Positions 27,987 to 40,155 of a DNA stretch of 64,000 nucleotides are shown here, in pieces. The notes below the pieces were generated by a model. That model was not told the DNA's origin, made no database searches, and saw nothing but the letters and a program-made list of their open reading frames with translations. Each line of letters begins with the position of its first letter. Position 1 is the first letter of the stretch. The position numbers and the translations under genes are program-made. Source of the DNA: Gyromitra esculenta (taxonomy: Eukaryota; Ascomycota; Pezizomycetes; Pezizales; Discinaceae). The stretch lies in contig JBCAML010000003.1 of assembly GCA_038503075.1 (NCBI GenBank), positions 868,001-932,000 on the forward strand, in the 5' to 3' direction.

Positions 27987-29234
27987 ATGAGCAACCCTGC
28001 CCCCGCCCCCTGGACCTTCCCCACATTTGAGAATTTCCAGGCCGCCGCCAACGCCGACCTCGCCTCCGCTTACGAGGAAATCCGTTTCCACTATCACCAG
28101 CGGGTTGATAACCTCACATACGCAGACTTACAACTTGAGGAAGCCACTCAAGAACGAAACAACATGACGGCGAGGTTTAACACCTGCCTGTCCCAACTAC
28201 AGGCAGCTGAAGCAGAGGTTGCCCGCCTTCGCAACGCCGCCCCCCCACCGCCTGCACCACCACCACCCGGGCCTCCGGCTCATACCCAAGGAGGCCGTTC
28301 AGATAAAATGCCTGACCCAGATAAGTTCAACGGGTCTCGCGACAAACTTCCCGGGTTCGTTCTTCAACTCAGATCAAAACTCTCGGTCAACGCCGACTGA
28401 TTCTCAAACAGCAACAATATGATATTGTATGCTATTAGCCGTCTTGAGGGGGCAGCCCTCGAACAAATCCGTCACTCCGTCCTTCCCGACGGAACTACCA
28501 CCTGGAATTCCGCCGCCGACCTAATCACCGCCCTGGAAACAGCCTTCGGCGACCCCGACCCCCTCGGTACCGCCCGTCGTGAGCTACATCAACTCCGACA
28601 GGGAAAGAGGGACTTCTCCGCCTACCTCGCCGAATTTCAGCGCATCATGGGACGCCTTAATTACGATGAGTCCGCCAAGAACGATGCTCTGGAGTTCGGC
28701 ATGTCGGACGAGCTGAAGGAAGCGGTAGTAACCGTTGCTGACTTCCCCACCACCTTCTCTTTCCTCTGCGCCTTCCTCCTCCGCCTAGATAACTGTATCC
28801 GAGCAAGGAGAGAGGAGAAGAAAAACGCTGCCCGCAACACCATGGGACAATTCGCCGCCCCTGCCGCCGCTCCCGCCGCCTTTACCCCCGCTTCCTCCTC
28901 CTTCGCCCCTGGAGGACTTGCCCCCATGGATCTCTCTTTCGGTCGCACCTCCACTTCTCGCCCTGCCCCTGAACAACGCTACGTTCAGGTTAACGGAAGA
29001 AGAAAGTTATCAGCCGAAGAGAAGACGTAGAGACAGACCAACAACCGCTGTCTGTTCTGTGCCGGAGAAGGGCATATTTTCTCCAACTGCCCCTCCGCCT
29101 CCAAGCGCCCCGCCATGAGGGGAGCTGTTACCAATGCCGCCGCCGCCCCTCCCGCTCCCTCTGTTTTTCCGCCCCCTTTGCCACCCCGTTTTCCTGCCTT
29201 CGATGCAACAGACTCAGTTGAGTCTTTAAACTAG
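27987..29234 (+). pseudogene. gag: G4 Gag, two nonsense codons
   Basis: Starts MSNPAPAPWTFPTFENFQ, clearly diverged from the other gags in its N-terminal third but with the same core (PDPDKFNGSRDKLPGF) and a zinc knuckle CLFCAGEGHIFSNC. Stops at 28398-28400 (TGA for CGA) and 29028-29030 (TAG for TGG) interrupt an otherwise open frame, which ends TTA AAC TAG. Confidence 0.9.
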
Positions 29235-29269
29235 TTCAACCAGAGTCGTCTTGTGACCCTGCTCTGGTT
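29225..29269 (+). promoter_or_regulatory. Programmed -1 frameshift signal, G4
   Basis: TTTAAAC (29225-29231), TAG, 6-nt spacer, hairpin AACCAGAG (29238-29245) with CTCTGGTT (29262-29269). Against G1-G3 (AACCAAGG/CCTTGGTT) two pairs have changed on both sides, which supports the stem. The loop keeps GTGACCCTG. Confidence 0.88.
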
Positions 29270-30503
29270 CCTTTTTCTCCTTTGTCAGCGTTCTCTATTT
29301 CTGGGTTTTCAGTGTCGGATGTGTGTGTGAAGGATAACTTGGATGGGAAACATTTTGTAGTTTCATGTAGCCTTTCCCACCAAAATAAAATCATAAAAAC
29401 ACACGCACTTCTTGACACTGGAGCCTCAGGGTTCGCTTTCATTGATGAAAACTTTGTGCGTCACCATTCCCTGCCCCTGTCTCCCCTTAAAACCCCTCGC
29501 CAATTGGAGGTCATTGATGGCCGAACAATTGCCTCGGGAGATATTACCAATCTTTGCCAATTGGAACTCTCTATCCAACAACACATTGAGAGAGCTCCCT
29601 TCTTCGTCACCAAACTAGGCCATTACCCCCTGGTACTCGGTATCCCTTGGATGAACCTCCACGATGTTCATCTACAATTTGCAAACAAAAGCATTGAATT
29701 CAATTCTGAATTCTACACCACCCACTGTGCCCCCAAGCAACCCATCGTTTCAGCCGTCGCTATCCCTTCTCCAGCCAAACTCAACGCAGCCTTTATCGGC
29801 GCCGCCAGTTTCCGCTTACTCACTAGAAAAAAGGGCATCCAGGTCTATTCTATGTCTCTTTATGAAATCAATAGGGTTCTTGATAGTAAGACCACTAAAG
29901 AAGAATGGAGACAACGAATACCTGCCGAATACCACGATTACCTGGATATGTTTGATAAGGCAAAAGCACAAGGACTCCCCCCCTGCCGCCCCTATGACCA
30001 CCGCATCACCCTCCAAGAAGGCAAGGAACCCCCATTCGGCCCACTCTATGGTATGTCATGAGATGAGCTTCTAGTTCTTAAGAAGTACATCGAAGACAAC
30101 TTAGAAAAAGGATTTATCCGCGCCAGTTCATCTTCTGCTGGCTCCCCAGTCCTCTTCGCCGCCAAACCCGATGGTTCCCTCCGTCTTTGTGTCGATTATC
30201 GTGGCCTCAACGCTCTCACGGTTAAGGACCGATATACTTCCCCCCTGATCAAAGAAACCTTGGATCGCCTTGCAAAAGCTCAGTGGTACTCCAAACTCGA
30301 TCTCCGCGACGGTTTTCACCAAATTCGTATCGCCGAGGGAGAAGAATGGAAAACAGCCTTTCGAACCCGATATGGCTTATATGAGTACATGGTAATGCCA
30401 TTCGGCCTTACTAATGCCCCCGGTACATTCCAACGATTCGTGAACGACTCCCTCCAAGAATACCTAGATCTTTTCTGCACAGCCTACCTCGATGATATCC
30501 TTA

Positions 30504-30919
30504 TTTCACGGATTAAGGATTGGATAAGGGTTAGGTTTCGGTTCGAAGTTGGATACAGGCTGTGGGGTTATTGTGTTATAATGCTATTGTATTTTCGGGT
30601 GTCATCGGCTATTGGGTTGTTTGGTTGAGAAAGCGGGGTATTTAAGCGACGGATTTCTGATCATTCTTTGTCTTCTCTTTTTCTTTCTTTAAGCAACGTT
30701 CTCGTTTACCTTCTCTTGTAATTGTTGAATACTATCTCGGGTCTACCCCAGAACCCTCGCTGTTGCTGTCCACTTCGCTGCACTTATCTCGCCTTGAGAT
30801 AGACCCCTTGTAGAACTTGTAGAAACACTGCACTCCTCGAACGTGTTAGAACCTCGCTTAAGTAGCACTGCTCACCTTCAGGGATACTGAAGGGCTTAAC
30901 GAGGGACTGAACCGTGAGA
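30504..30919 (+). mobile_element. Solo LTR, family A, in G4 RT
   Basis: 416 bp between CCTTA (30499-30503 and 30920-30924), splitting the codons of the YLDD motif region. Confidence 0.92.
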
Positions 30920-31522
30920 CCTTATCTATAGCGACACTCTTGCTGAGCATAAAGTACACGTCAGACAGGTCCTCGATGTCCTTAAAGCCAATAATATCCT
31001 TCTCAAACCTGAGAAGTGTGAATTCCATGTGCAGTCCATCAAATACCTCGGCCTAATCCTTACCCCCGAAGGTATCAAGATGGACGAGGATAAGTTAAAA
31101 GCCGTCCGAGACTGGAATCGCCCAAAGTCAATTAAAGACGTACAAGCCTTCCTTGGTTTCGCAAACTTTTACCGTAGATTTATCTTGGGATTTTCTCGCC
31201 TTGCTGCCCCTCTTACCGCCTTTACAAAAAAAGGCATTGTTTTCGAATGGACCGTTGAAGCCGAACTTGCTTTCGAAGCTCTTAAAGATGCCTTCACTAA
31301 AGCCCCCGTACTCATCCACTTCGATCCCCGAAAAAAGATCTTCGTCGAATCCGACGCTTCCGACTTCGTCTCCGGTGGTGTCCTCTCTCAGCTCGACGAT
31401 CAGGGCATACTCCACCCCATGGCATTCTTCTCCAAGAAACACTCACCCGCTGAATGTAACTACGAGATCTATGATAAGGAATTGCTAGCCATCATCCGCT
31501 GCTTTGAAGAATGGCGCCCTGA

Positions 31523-31914
31523 TTTCACGGATTGATAATTGGGTATAGGGTTAGGTATTGGCTTGTCGGTTGTTATGGTTTAGGGGTTGCGGTAAAAAGA
31601 TAATGTTATTGTATTTCGGTTTCCTTCGGGTATTTAAGGATGGATTTTGCTCTGTTTTATTCTCTTCTTCTTCTTTTCTTAAGCAACGTTCTCGTTTCAC
31701 TTCTACCTGTATTACTTTAATACTACCACAGTTCTACCTCAGAACCCTCGCTATCGCTGCTTACTTCGCTGCCTCTATCTCGCCTGGAGATAGAAACCCC
31801 TCATAGGACCTGTAGAAAACATTGCACTCCTTGAACGTGTTGTTTACCCCTTCTAAGTAGCACTGCTCACCTTCAGGGATACTGAAGGGCTTAGCGAGGG
31901 ACACAACCGTGAGA
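31523..31914 (+). repeat. G5 5' LTR
   Basis: 392 bp. Its RNA fold has the outer pair CTAAG/CTTAG where others have TTAAG/CTTAA. AAGCAACGT at 31681-31689. Confidence 0.92.
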
Positions 31915-31916
31915 TT

Positions 31917-31925
31917 ACGTTGCTT
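31917..31925 (+). promoter_or_regulatory. Self-primer binding site of G5
   Basis: ACGTTGCTT, 2 nt after the 5' LTR, complementary to 31681-31689. Confidence 0.7.
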
Positions 31926-31958
31926 CCTTCTCTACACCTCCTACTTCGACGCCCCTTC

Positions 31959-32114
31959 ATGGAACTTGTTGCTTGGATTCGCCAATCCATCCTACAAGTT
32001 TTCCCCTGCTTCACCCCGCAAAGACCCCAAACCATCACCGAAGCCATCCCCGAGTGGCTCGACCAACACTACCTCCGCACCAACTCCCTTCCGTGCGACA
32101 AACCGAGGTCATGA
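31959..32114 (+). CDS. Small leader ORF upstream of G5 gag
   Basis: 51 aa, MELVAWIRQSILQ...CDKPRS, the counterpart of the ORF at 24475-24630 in G3. The TGA overlaps the gag ATG (ATGA). Equal length, no indel and a surplus of silent changes between the two copies argue that it is translated. The function is unknown. Confidence 0.55.
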   Translation: MELVAWIRQSILQVFPCFTPQRPQTITEAIPEWLDQHYLRTNSLPCDKPRS

Positions 32115-33862
32115 GCTCCCCCGCCCCCATCACCTCCTCCTCTGAAGGAGCCGCCATCGCCACAACCCGCTTCCCTACAAAAGAAGCATTTGCCCAGGCC
32201 TACAGAGACGACCCCGTTGAGTTATATAATCGACTCCGGGAACTCAACCAGGCCCTCGAAGATCAGATCAACGTCCTACAAGAAGGAACGCAGGAGCTAG
32301 AGATAAAGCTCAACACCGCCCAAATCCAAGCAAACAATGCCAACCACCACGCCCAACAACAGGACCAACGGGTCAGTGACGCCTCAACCCTCATTGACCG
32401 ATTACGTCGTGAACGGAATGAAGCCCGGGCAACCCTCTCCCTTCCTCCGGCTCCACCAAACCTCACTGCCACTCCCCCGCCGCCAGCAGCCACTACCCAT
32501 CGCTCCGAGCACATGCCGGACCCAGAGAAATTCGACGGATCCAGAGCAAAACTTCCCGGTTTCATCCTCCAACTTTGTTCAAAACTTGCGGTCAACAGAG
32601 ATCGATTCGCTGACGAAAATACCATGATTCTCTACACAATCAACCGCCTGGAAGGAGCAGCCCTGGAACAAGTCCGACACACGGTCCTCCCCTCTGGCCT
32701 CACAACCTGGACCAACGCCACCACCCTCATCGCCGCTCTAGAGACTGCCTTCGGAGACCCTGACCCCACTGGCACAGCACGACGAGAACTACACCAGCTC
32801 CGCCAAGGCAAACGCGATTTTTCCGCCTACCTAGCTGATTTTCAACGCATCATGGGGCAACTAAACTTTGACGAAAATTCTAAGATGGATGCCCTTGAAC
32901 ATGGTATGTCAGAAGAATTGAAGGAAGCCATGGTTTTCGCCGCTGCTATGCCCGCTACCCTCAATGACATGATCCTAGTCCTCACCAAGATGGACAATTG
33001 TATCCGAGCCCGCAAAGCAGAGAAACGAGGGAATGCCCGCGAGAATATGGGACAGTTCAGCGCCCCAACCAATGCAATGACTCCTTTTGTTCCTGCCTCA
33101 TCGTTTGTACCAGGAGGCCTTGCTCCTATGGACCTCTCAAGGAGCGGGTTTCTTGTCAAGCTCTCGAGTATCCCTTGAGATGAGCAGTGCTACTTGAGTA
33201 GGAAACCAACAGCGAGAGTGTATACGGAGATTCTACAGGCTCTACAAGGCGGTCAAGTTATGATGACTTGAGAACGGCGACAGCGGTGAGTTACGAGGTG
33301 TAACCGAGGATTGTATTGTGAAATACACAAGTAAACAATAGAAGACGTTGCTTAAGGAAAGAAGAAGAAAAAGCGCAACAAAAGGGGAATTCCCTTCGCT
33401 TATATATCGCAATCCAACCCTTCCGATGACAAAGCCCTGACTCATGATAACAGAAACCCAAAGAAACGGAAAGAAACATTAGTTCAACATGACGACTATC
33501 AACCCTTACACCTAACCGTCCGATAAAACATCCATCCATGAAAGGACCTATCCTTCGGACGCACCAGCAACCTTTCTCGTCCCCCTCAGGACCAAAGATA
33601 CACGATGGTCAATGGACGAAGGAAGCTATTGGAAGAAGAAAAACTATGGCGCCGTTCTACCGGCAAATGCATGTTTTGCGCCGCCCCCGACCATTCCTAC
33701 GCCAATTGCCCCTCCGCTCCAAAGAAACCCACGATGAGAGGAGCTCTCACTGCACCGCCTGCTAGCCGCACGCCTCCAGCCTCCTCCCTACCGCCACCAC
33801 CTCTCCCACCTCAGTTCTTCGCCTTGGAATCCGCAAGCGCTTTAGGGGAGAATTTAAACTAA
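32111..33862 (+). pseudogene. gag: G5 Gag, interrupted by a solo LTR
   Basis: Pieces 32111-33134 and 33544-33862. Without the 409-bp insertion and its duplication the frame is open from MSSPAPITSSSEG to TTA AAC TAA. It has the coiled coil, gag core and zinc knuckle CMFCAAPDHSYANC. The insertion plus duplication is 414 bp, a multiple of three, but brings stops. Confidence 0.92.
33135..33543 (-). mobile_element. Solo LTR, family B, in G5 gag
   Basis: 409 bp in minus orientation between GGACC (33130-33134 and 33544-33548). Confidence 0.92.
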
Positions 33863-35521
33863 TTCAACCAAAGCTGATCAGTGACCCTGCCTTGGTTCCA
33901 ATTTCTTTTCCTTTGTCTGCATTTTCAATTTCCAGGTTTTCAGTTGCTGGTATAAGCGTGGAGGATCAATTAGACGGAGAACATTTTGTAGTTTCGTGCA
34001 ATATCTCCCATAATAATAAAATCATCAAAACACACGCTTTGCTAGACACTGGGGCCTCTGGATTTGCATTCATCGACAAGAATTTTGCGAGTCACCATTC
34101 TCTTCCACTTTTTCCCCTAAAAATACCCAGACAACTTGAAGTAATTGATGGCCGACCAGTAGTCTCAGGAGACATTACCCACATCGCCAACATTAACTTG
34201 TCTATCCAACAACATCAGGAACTAGCCCCCTGCTTCGTCACGCAACTTGGACACTATCCCCTAGTGTTAGGAATCCCTTGGATGAACCATCATGATGTCC
34301 ACCTTCACTTCGCCGATAAACGCATTGAGTTTAGCTCCAAACTCTGCACCACCCGTTGTGCCCCTCATCAACCTACCGTATCCATACCCTCGATCCCCGC
34401 TCCTCCCAGACTAAACTTGTCATTCATTGGCGCTGCCAGCTTCAGGACACTCACTCGAAAACGCTCTTCCCAAGCCTATGCCATGTCCCTCTACGAGATT
34501 AATAAAATCTTAGAGAATAAAACCAGCAAAGAAGAATGGAAAGCAAGGATACCTGCTGAATACCACGAGTTTCTGGATATGTTTGACAAAAGCAAGACTC
34601 AAGGCTTACCTCCACGACGCTCATATGATCACAAGATACAGCTGATGGAAGGGAAGGACGCACCGTTTGGCCCCCTCTATGGAATGTCGCGGGAAGAACT
34701 CATTGTCCTCAAAAAATACATTGAAGATAATTTAGAGAAAGGCTTTATTCGCGCCAGCTCTTCCCCCGCCGGATCCCCCGTCCTCTTTGTAAAGAAAGCT
34801 GACGGCTCCTTAAGACTCTGTGTGGATTATCGAGGACTCAATGCGATTACTGTTAAGAACCGATACACCTCCCCACTTATCAGAGAAACGCTAGATCGGT
34901 TAGCCAAAGCACAATGGTATACTAAGCTAGACCTTCGTGACGGCTATCATCAAGTACGCATCGCTGAAGGGGATGAGTGGAAGACAGCTTTCCGTACACG
35001 TTACGGCTTATATGAATACCAAGTCATGCCATACGGCCTAACCAATGCCCCCGGAACCTTCCAGCGATTCGTTAACGACTGCCTTACTGAATACTTGGAT
35101 ATATTCTGTACGGCTTACCTAGATGATATCCTGATTTACAGTGATACATTTGCGGAACACCAGATTCATGTACGGAAGGTACTCCAAACACTCAAGGACA
35201 ACGACATCCTGCTCAAGCCGGAGAAATGCGAGTTCGAAGTACAGACAACTAAGTACTTGGGTCTCATCCTCACCCCCAATGGCATTAAAATGGACGAAGA
35301 AAAACTAAAAGCCGTCCGGGACTGGAATACCCCAAAAAGTGTCAAGGATGTACAAGCCTTCCTCGGGTTTGCGAACTTCTACCGTCGCTTTATCCTAGGG
35401 TTTTCTAAACTCGCTGCACCTCTCACCGCTCTCACTCGAAAAGGCATCACTTTCGAATGGACAGTCCAAGCTGACATAGCCTTCGAAAATCTAAAGCACG
35501 CCTTTACCACTGCCCCCATTC

Positions 35522-35932
35522 TTTCATGGATGGTTGGTATGTTGGTTGATTAGGTACATGGGTATATGGTTGTCGGGTTTCGTTGTTGTTCTTTATGTTT
35601 TCATGAGTTTCTCGCTACAATGAGTCATGTCTTTGTCATCGAAAGGGTTGGAACGTGGTATATAAGCGAAGGGATTTCCTCTTATCTTGTACTTTTCCTT
35701 CTTCTTTTTTTAAGCAACGTCTTCTATTGTACCCTCACTGTATCTTACGAATACAACCTCAGATTACACCTCGTAATCTTTCACCGTCACCGTCTTCAAG
35801 TCATCATAACTTGAACCATTAGTAGAGCCTGTAGAATCTTCGTACATTCTCCCGTTGTTGGTTTCTCGTTCAAGTAGCACTGCTTATCTCGGGGGATACC
35901 TGAGAGCTTGACGAGAATCTCGCTCCTTGAGA
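35522..35932 (+). mobile_element. Solo LTR, family B, in G5 pol
   Basis: 411 bp between CATTC (35517-35521 and 35933-35937). Confidence 0.92.
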
Positions 35933-36842
35933 CATTCTCATCCACTTTGACCCTGATAAGAAAATCATCGTGGAAACAAATGCTTCCGACTTCGTATCCG
36001 GAGGAGTACTCTCACAATATGATGACACTGGAGTCCTACACCCGGTTGCGTTCTTCTCAAAAAAACATTCACCTGCTGAATGTAATTACGAGATTTACGA
36101 CAAGGAATTGTTGGCTATTATCCGAGTATTTGAGGAATGGCGCCCGGAGCTCGAAGGTTCCAAACACCCTATTGACGTAATCAGCGATCATAAAAACCTT
36201 GAGTATTTTATGAGCACGAAACAATAGAATCGACGTCAAGCACGATGGGCGGAGTACCTTTCCCGCTTTGATTTCGTAATTACCTATCGACCAGGTAGTC
36301 AAGGGGGAAAACCAGATGCATTGACCAGAAGATCAGGAGATCTTCCCAAGGAAGGGGATGAACGGTTGGCACATCAAAGCCAAGTGGTATTGAAGAAGGA
36401 AAATATAGACCCTAAGCTAAGTTTGTTGTCGGCTTCTTTGTCAAATGAAGCCGCTGAACTGGATGCCCCCCTAACAAAATTATTCCTAGAAGGATATATC
36501 GCTGACAAGTTTCCCGAAGAAATACTCGAAGCACTAAGGAATAAAGATCAACAATCAAAAAAGATCACCTTAAGTGAATGCACCGAGAAAAATGGAAGAC
36601 TATGTTACCGAGATTGTATCTACGTCCCCGACCTGGATGCCCTCCGTCTGGAACTGATCCGGAGACACCACGACGTACCAGCAGCAGGACACCCTGGACG
36701 TGATAAGACCTTCGAACTCCTTACTAGAAATTATTATTGGCCAAAAATGAGGGACTCGATTAATAGATACGTTCGCAACTGCCATATCTGTCAAAAAGCA
36801 AAGCCAGTTACTCAGCGAACCCAAGGTGTCCTCCGCCCTCTC

Positions 36843-37790
36843 TGTAAGACCGGTACTTCTTACCGCACAGGAGATCTCCAAGAAGCATTAGATAACAATC
36901 TAGACGCTATAACCTGCCCGGTTGCTATCCACAACACAATACACAGGCGCAAGTCCTAACTGCTTCTTATGAACCGCTAAAAGATAACCGTAGGGTTCAA
37001 AGTAGGGATCGAGCAAGTTTCCGTGAAGAACTTCCAATAGTAAGGTTTTAATAACTAACGCTGAAGGGTCAAGGCCTTGCTAAGCGAGATGAAAGTAATT
37101 CACAAGTAAAAGAGTAAATTGCACGGAAGTAATTTTGCTAGAAACAATATAATATTGATAAGGCTCGTTCTTCGTCGCTAATGATCCGACTCAGAGTTTA
37201 CATCCACTGCGAGAGTATTTATAATGCCTCCTCTCTACTATGTTTGGGTGTAGTATGGTGTAGAGGCGCTAACTACTATGACAACATAAAACCACTTCAC
37301 CTTATCTCCATACCCGATACCCCATTGAGTTCCCTGGCCCCGATCCGCGATTCTCCGAGCAGTATGCATGTCGGTAACACGGGAGTTACGTATTCGTCTT
37401 CATTGCGTTCGTCTCTTCGAGACGATCATTTCGCCTATCCGAATCGTCGCGTAGCATTGCGTTCCCTTATCTTTGTCAGTTTGTAACTTCGCCAGTTTGG
37501 GTCCGATTCGCAATCCGTTTGAACCACAGCGAAGCCAGACACTTCCCCTACATACCCTCCAGGTCCCATTCCGCCGGACGGTTTTGCTTGACGGCCTAGG
37601 GGTTACTTTTGCTCTCCGGGACAGGTCTTTTCTGGTGCTGTCCCCCTTTCTCCAAATACTATACCTACTAGAAGGATTGGAGGCAGGGTAACAGGCTCCA
37701 GTCCCGATCTGGAAGGTGCTAAAGTAGGGTAACTCCAAAGATAGGGTAACTCCAGGGCCAGGAACTCCTTCAAAAGGTACAGGTATAACA
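36843..37790 (+). mobile_element. Repeat X copy 2, solo LTR-like
   Basis: 948 bp, TGTAAGACC...TATAACA, between CTCTC (36838-36842 and 37791-37795) in the integrase of G5. Removing it with one duplication restores the pol frame, which fixes the borders. The outer 19 bp of both ends match as an imperfect inverted repeat. TG...CA ends and a 5-bp duplication suit an LTR. No coding capacity of its own. Confidence 0.82.
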
Positions 37791-38910
37791 CTCTCCCTAT
37801 CCCAAACCGTCCTTGGCAAGAGATTTCAATGGACTTTGTTACAGGCCTCCCAGAGTCGGACGGTTATGATGCAATAATGGTCGTGGTCGATCGCTTATCA
37901 AAGATGCGACACTTAATCCCTTGTAATACAACAGTCAACTCCAGAGACGTAGCCGATTTATACCTCCAATACATCTGGAAACTTCACGGGTTACCCTTAT
38001 ATGTTACATCAGGCCGCGGGACTCAGTTCACGGCCCACTTCTGGAAGGAACTTTGCAAACGTCTCGGAATCCAAGCCAGAATGTCTACTGCCTTTCATCC
38101 GGAAACAGATGGACAAACTGAAAGGCTCAACACCGTAATGGAACAATACCTTCGTTCCTACGTATCGTATCAACAGAAAGATTGGAGTAAATGGCTGCCA
38201 ATGGCCGAGTTCTCTGCTAATAACCAAGAATCCGCCAGTACCAAAGTCTCCCCATTCTTTGCGAACTATGGTTACCATCCACGATTTGATACTTCCGTTA
38301 TCCCAACCCAGACTACCCCCCAAAGCTTAGATGCCGCTTCTTTTACTAGCAAGATGCAAGAACTAAGTGATTACCTCCGTGTCCAAATCCGAACAGCACA
38401 AGATATTCAGGAAACGGCTATCAATAAACACCGAACCCCTGCTCCTGCTTACCAGGTTAACGATAAGGTCTTCGTATCTATGAAGAATATTCGAACAACC
38501 CGTAACACGAGCAAATTAGACTGGAAATGGATGGGCCCGTATATGGTAAAAAGAATTGTTTCCCCTTTTGCTTACGAGATTGATCTTCCTGCTTCGGTTA
38601 AATATCACCCCGTTTTTCATGTTTCCCTTCTCAAACCTACCCCAAACGATGCTCTTCCAGGACAAGTCATTCCGCCCCCAGCTCCGGTTATCGTGAACGA
38701 TCAGGAGGAATACTTTATCGAAAGAATTCTCGACCAATGAACTCATCAAGGACGATTGCAATACCTCGTGGAGTGGACTGGTTACGCTCATCCTACCTGG
38801 GAACCTGTGGAAGATCTTCAAGACGCCACTGCCCTCGATGTGTTTCTAACTACGATGGCTATTACTGGACCTAAGGATCACAGGAGCTCACGCTTAAGAC
38901 GGGGAGCTAC

Positions 38911-39725
38911 TTTCACGGATTGATAATTGGGTATAGGGTTAGGTATTGGCTTGTCGGTTGTTATGGTTTAGGGGTTGCGTTTCACGGATGGAACCCGGTG
39001 ATGAGATAAGTTTAAGCTGTTGGTAGTAAGCAAAGGGATGTTGGAGCATAATGACTTTGTTGTTCGGTTACGTTTCGGTTAGTGTTAGGTTGTCGTTTGT
39101 GTTACATGAAAGCGGAGTATTTAAGTGATGGATTTTGGCCGTTCTTGTTTCTTCTTTTCCTTCTCTCTTTAAGCAACGTTCTCGTTTATCTTCTCCTATA
39201 CTCGGAAATACTATCTCGGTTCCACTTCAGAACCCTCGCTGTCGCTGTCCACTTCGCTGCACTTATCTCGCCTTGAGATAGACCCCTCGTAGAACTTGTA
39301 GAAACGCTGCACTCTTTGAACGCGCTGATACCCCATTAAGTAGCACTGCTCACCTTCAGGGATACTGAAGGGCTTAACGGGGGACTCAACCGTGAGATTG
39401 CGGTAAAAAGATAATGTTATTGTATTTCGGTTTCCTTCAGGTATTTAAGGATGGATTTTGCTCTGTTTTATTCTCTTCTTCTTCTTTTCTTAAGCAACGT
39501 TCTCGTTTCACTTCTACCTGTATTACTTTAATACTACCACAGTTCTACCTCAGAACCCTCGCTATCGCTGCTTACTTCGCTGCCTCTATCTCGCCTGGAG
39601 ATAGAAACCCCTCATAGGACCTGTAGAAAACATTGCACTCCTTGAACGTGTTGTTTACCCCGTCTAAGTAGCACTGCTCACCTTCAGGGATACTGAAGGG
39701 CTTAGCGAGGGACACAACCGTGAGA
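38911..39725 (+). repeat. G5 3' LTR with nested solo LTR
   Basis: 392 bp after removal of 38980-39397 and its duplication, the same length as the 5' LTR. The polypurine tract GACGGGGAGCTAC abuts it. Confidence 0.9.
38980..39397 (+). mobile_element. Solo LTR, family A, in G5 3' LTR
   Basis: 418 bp between TTGCG (38975-38979 and 39398-39402). Its RNA fold has the outer stem CCCC/GGGG instead of CCTCG/CGAGG. This is the fifth nesting level: foldback, G3, G4, G5, LTR. Confidence 0.92.
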
Positions 39726-39747
39726 CCTGAGCTCAAAGGATCAGAAC

Positions 39748-40155
39748 TCTCAAGGCGCGGGTTTCTTGTCAAGCTCTCAAGTATCCCTCGAGATGAGCAG
39801 TGCTACTTGAGTAGGAAACCGACAGCGAGAGTGTGTACGGAGATTCTACAGGCTCTACGAGGAGGTCAAGTTATGATGACTTGAGGGCAGCGACAGCGAT
39901 AGGTTACGAGGTGTAACCGAGGATTGTATTGTGAAATACACGAGTAGACTATAGAAGACGTTGCTTAAGGAAAGAAAAAGAAAAAGCGCAACAAGAGGGG
40001 AATTCCCTTCGCTTATATACCACATTTCAACTTTTCCGATGACAAAGACCTGACTCATGATAACAGATACCCAAAGAAACAAAAGGAACACCGATATAAC
40101 ACAACAACCACTAACCCCTATTTCTAACCAACCAACGAAACATCCATCCATGAAA
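39748..40155 (-). mobile_element. Solo LTR, family B, in G4 pol
   Basis: 408 bp in minus orientation between AGAAC (39743-39747 and 40156-40160). It sits only 22 bp from the end of G5. Confidence 0.92.

Larger units (their letters stand above)
33853..38923 (+). pseudogene. pol: G5 Pol, interrupted
   Basis: Pieces 33853-35521, 35933-36842 and 37791-38923. The -1 site TTTAAAC (33853-33859) is followed by TAA; its hairpin AACCAAAG/CCTTGGTT has one A-C mismatch. Protease, RT (YLDDILIYSD), RNase H, integrase (zinc region, core) and chromodomain follow in order. TAG at 36225-36227 replaces a Leu codon; TGA at 38738-38740 replaces CGA in the chromodomain. In the core, TSGRGTQF has Gly where the others have the catalytic Asp (TSDRG), so integrase would be dead in any case. 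The stop is inside the 3' LTR. Confidence 0.9.
31523..39725 (+). mobile_element. Ty3/gypsy chromovirus G5, interrupted
   Basis: 392-bp LTRs at 31523-31914 and 38911-39725 (the second contains a solo LTR). Target duplication CCTGA at 31518-31522 and 39726-39730 in the RNase H of G4. About two LTR differences (0.5%). Four later insertions sit inside: family B LTRs in gag and pol, repeat X in integrase, a family A LTR in the 3' LTR. Confidence 0.94.

Noticed and set aside
36843..37790. Repeat X as a DNA transposon because of its inverted ends
   Set aside because: TG...CA ends with a 5-bp duplication fit an LTR better, though the question is kept open among the findings.
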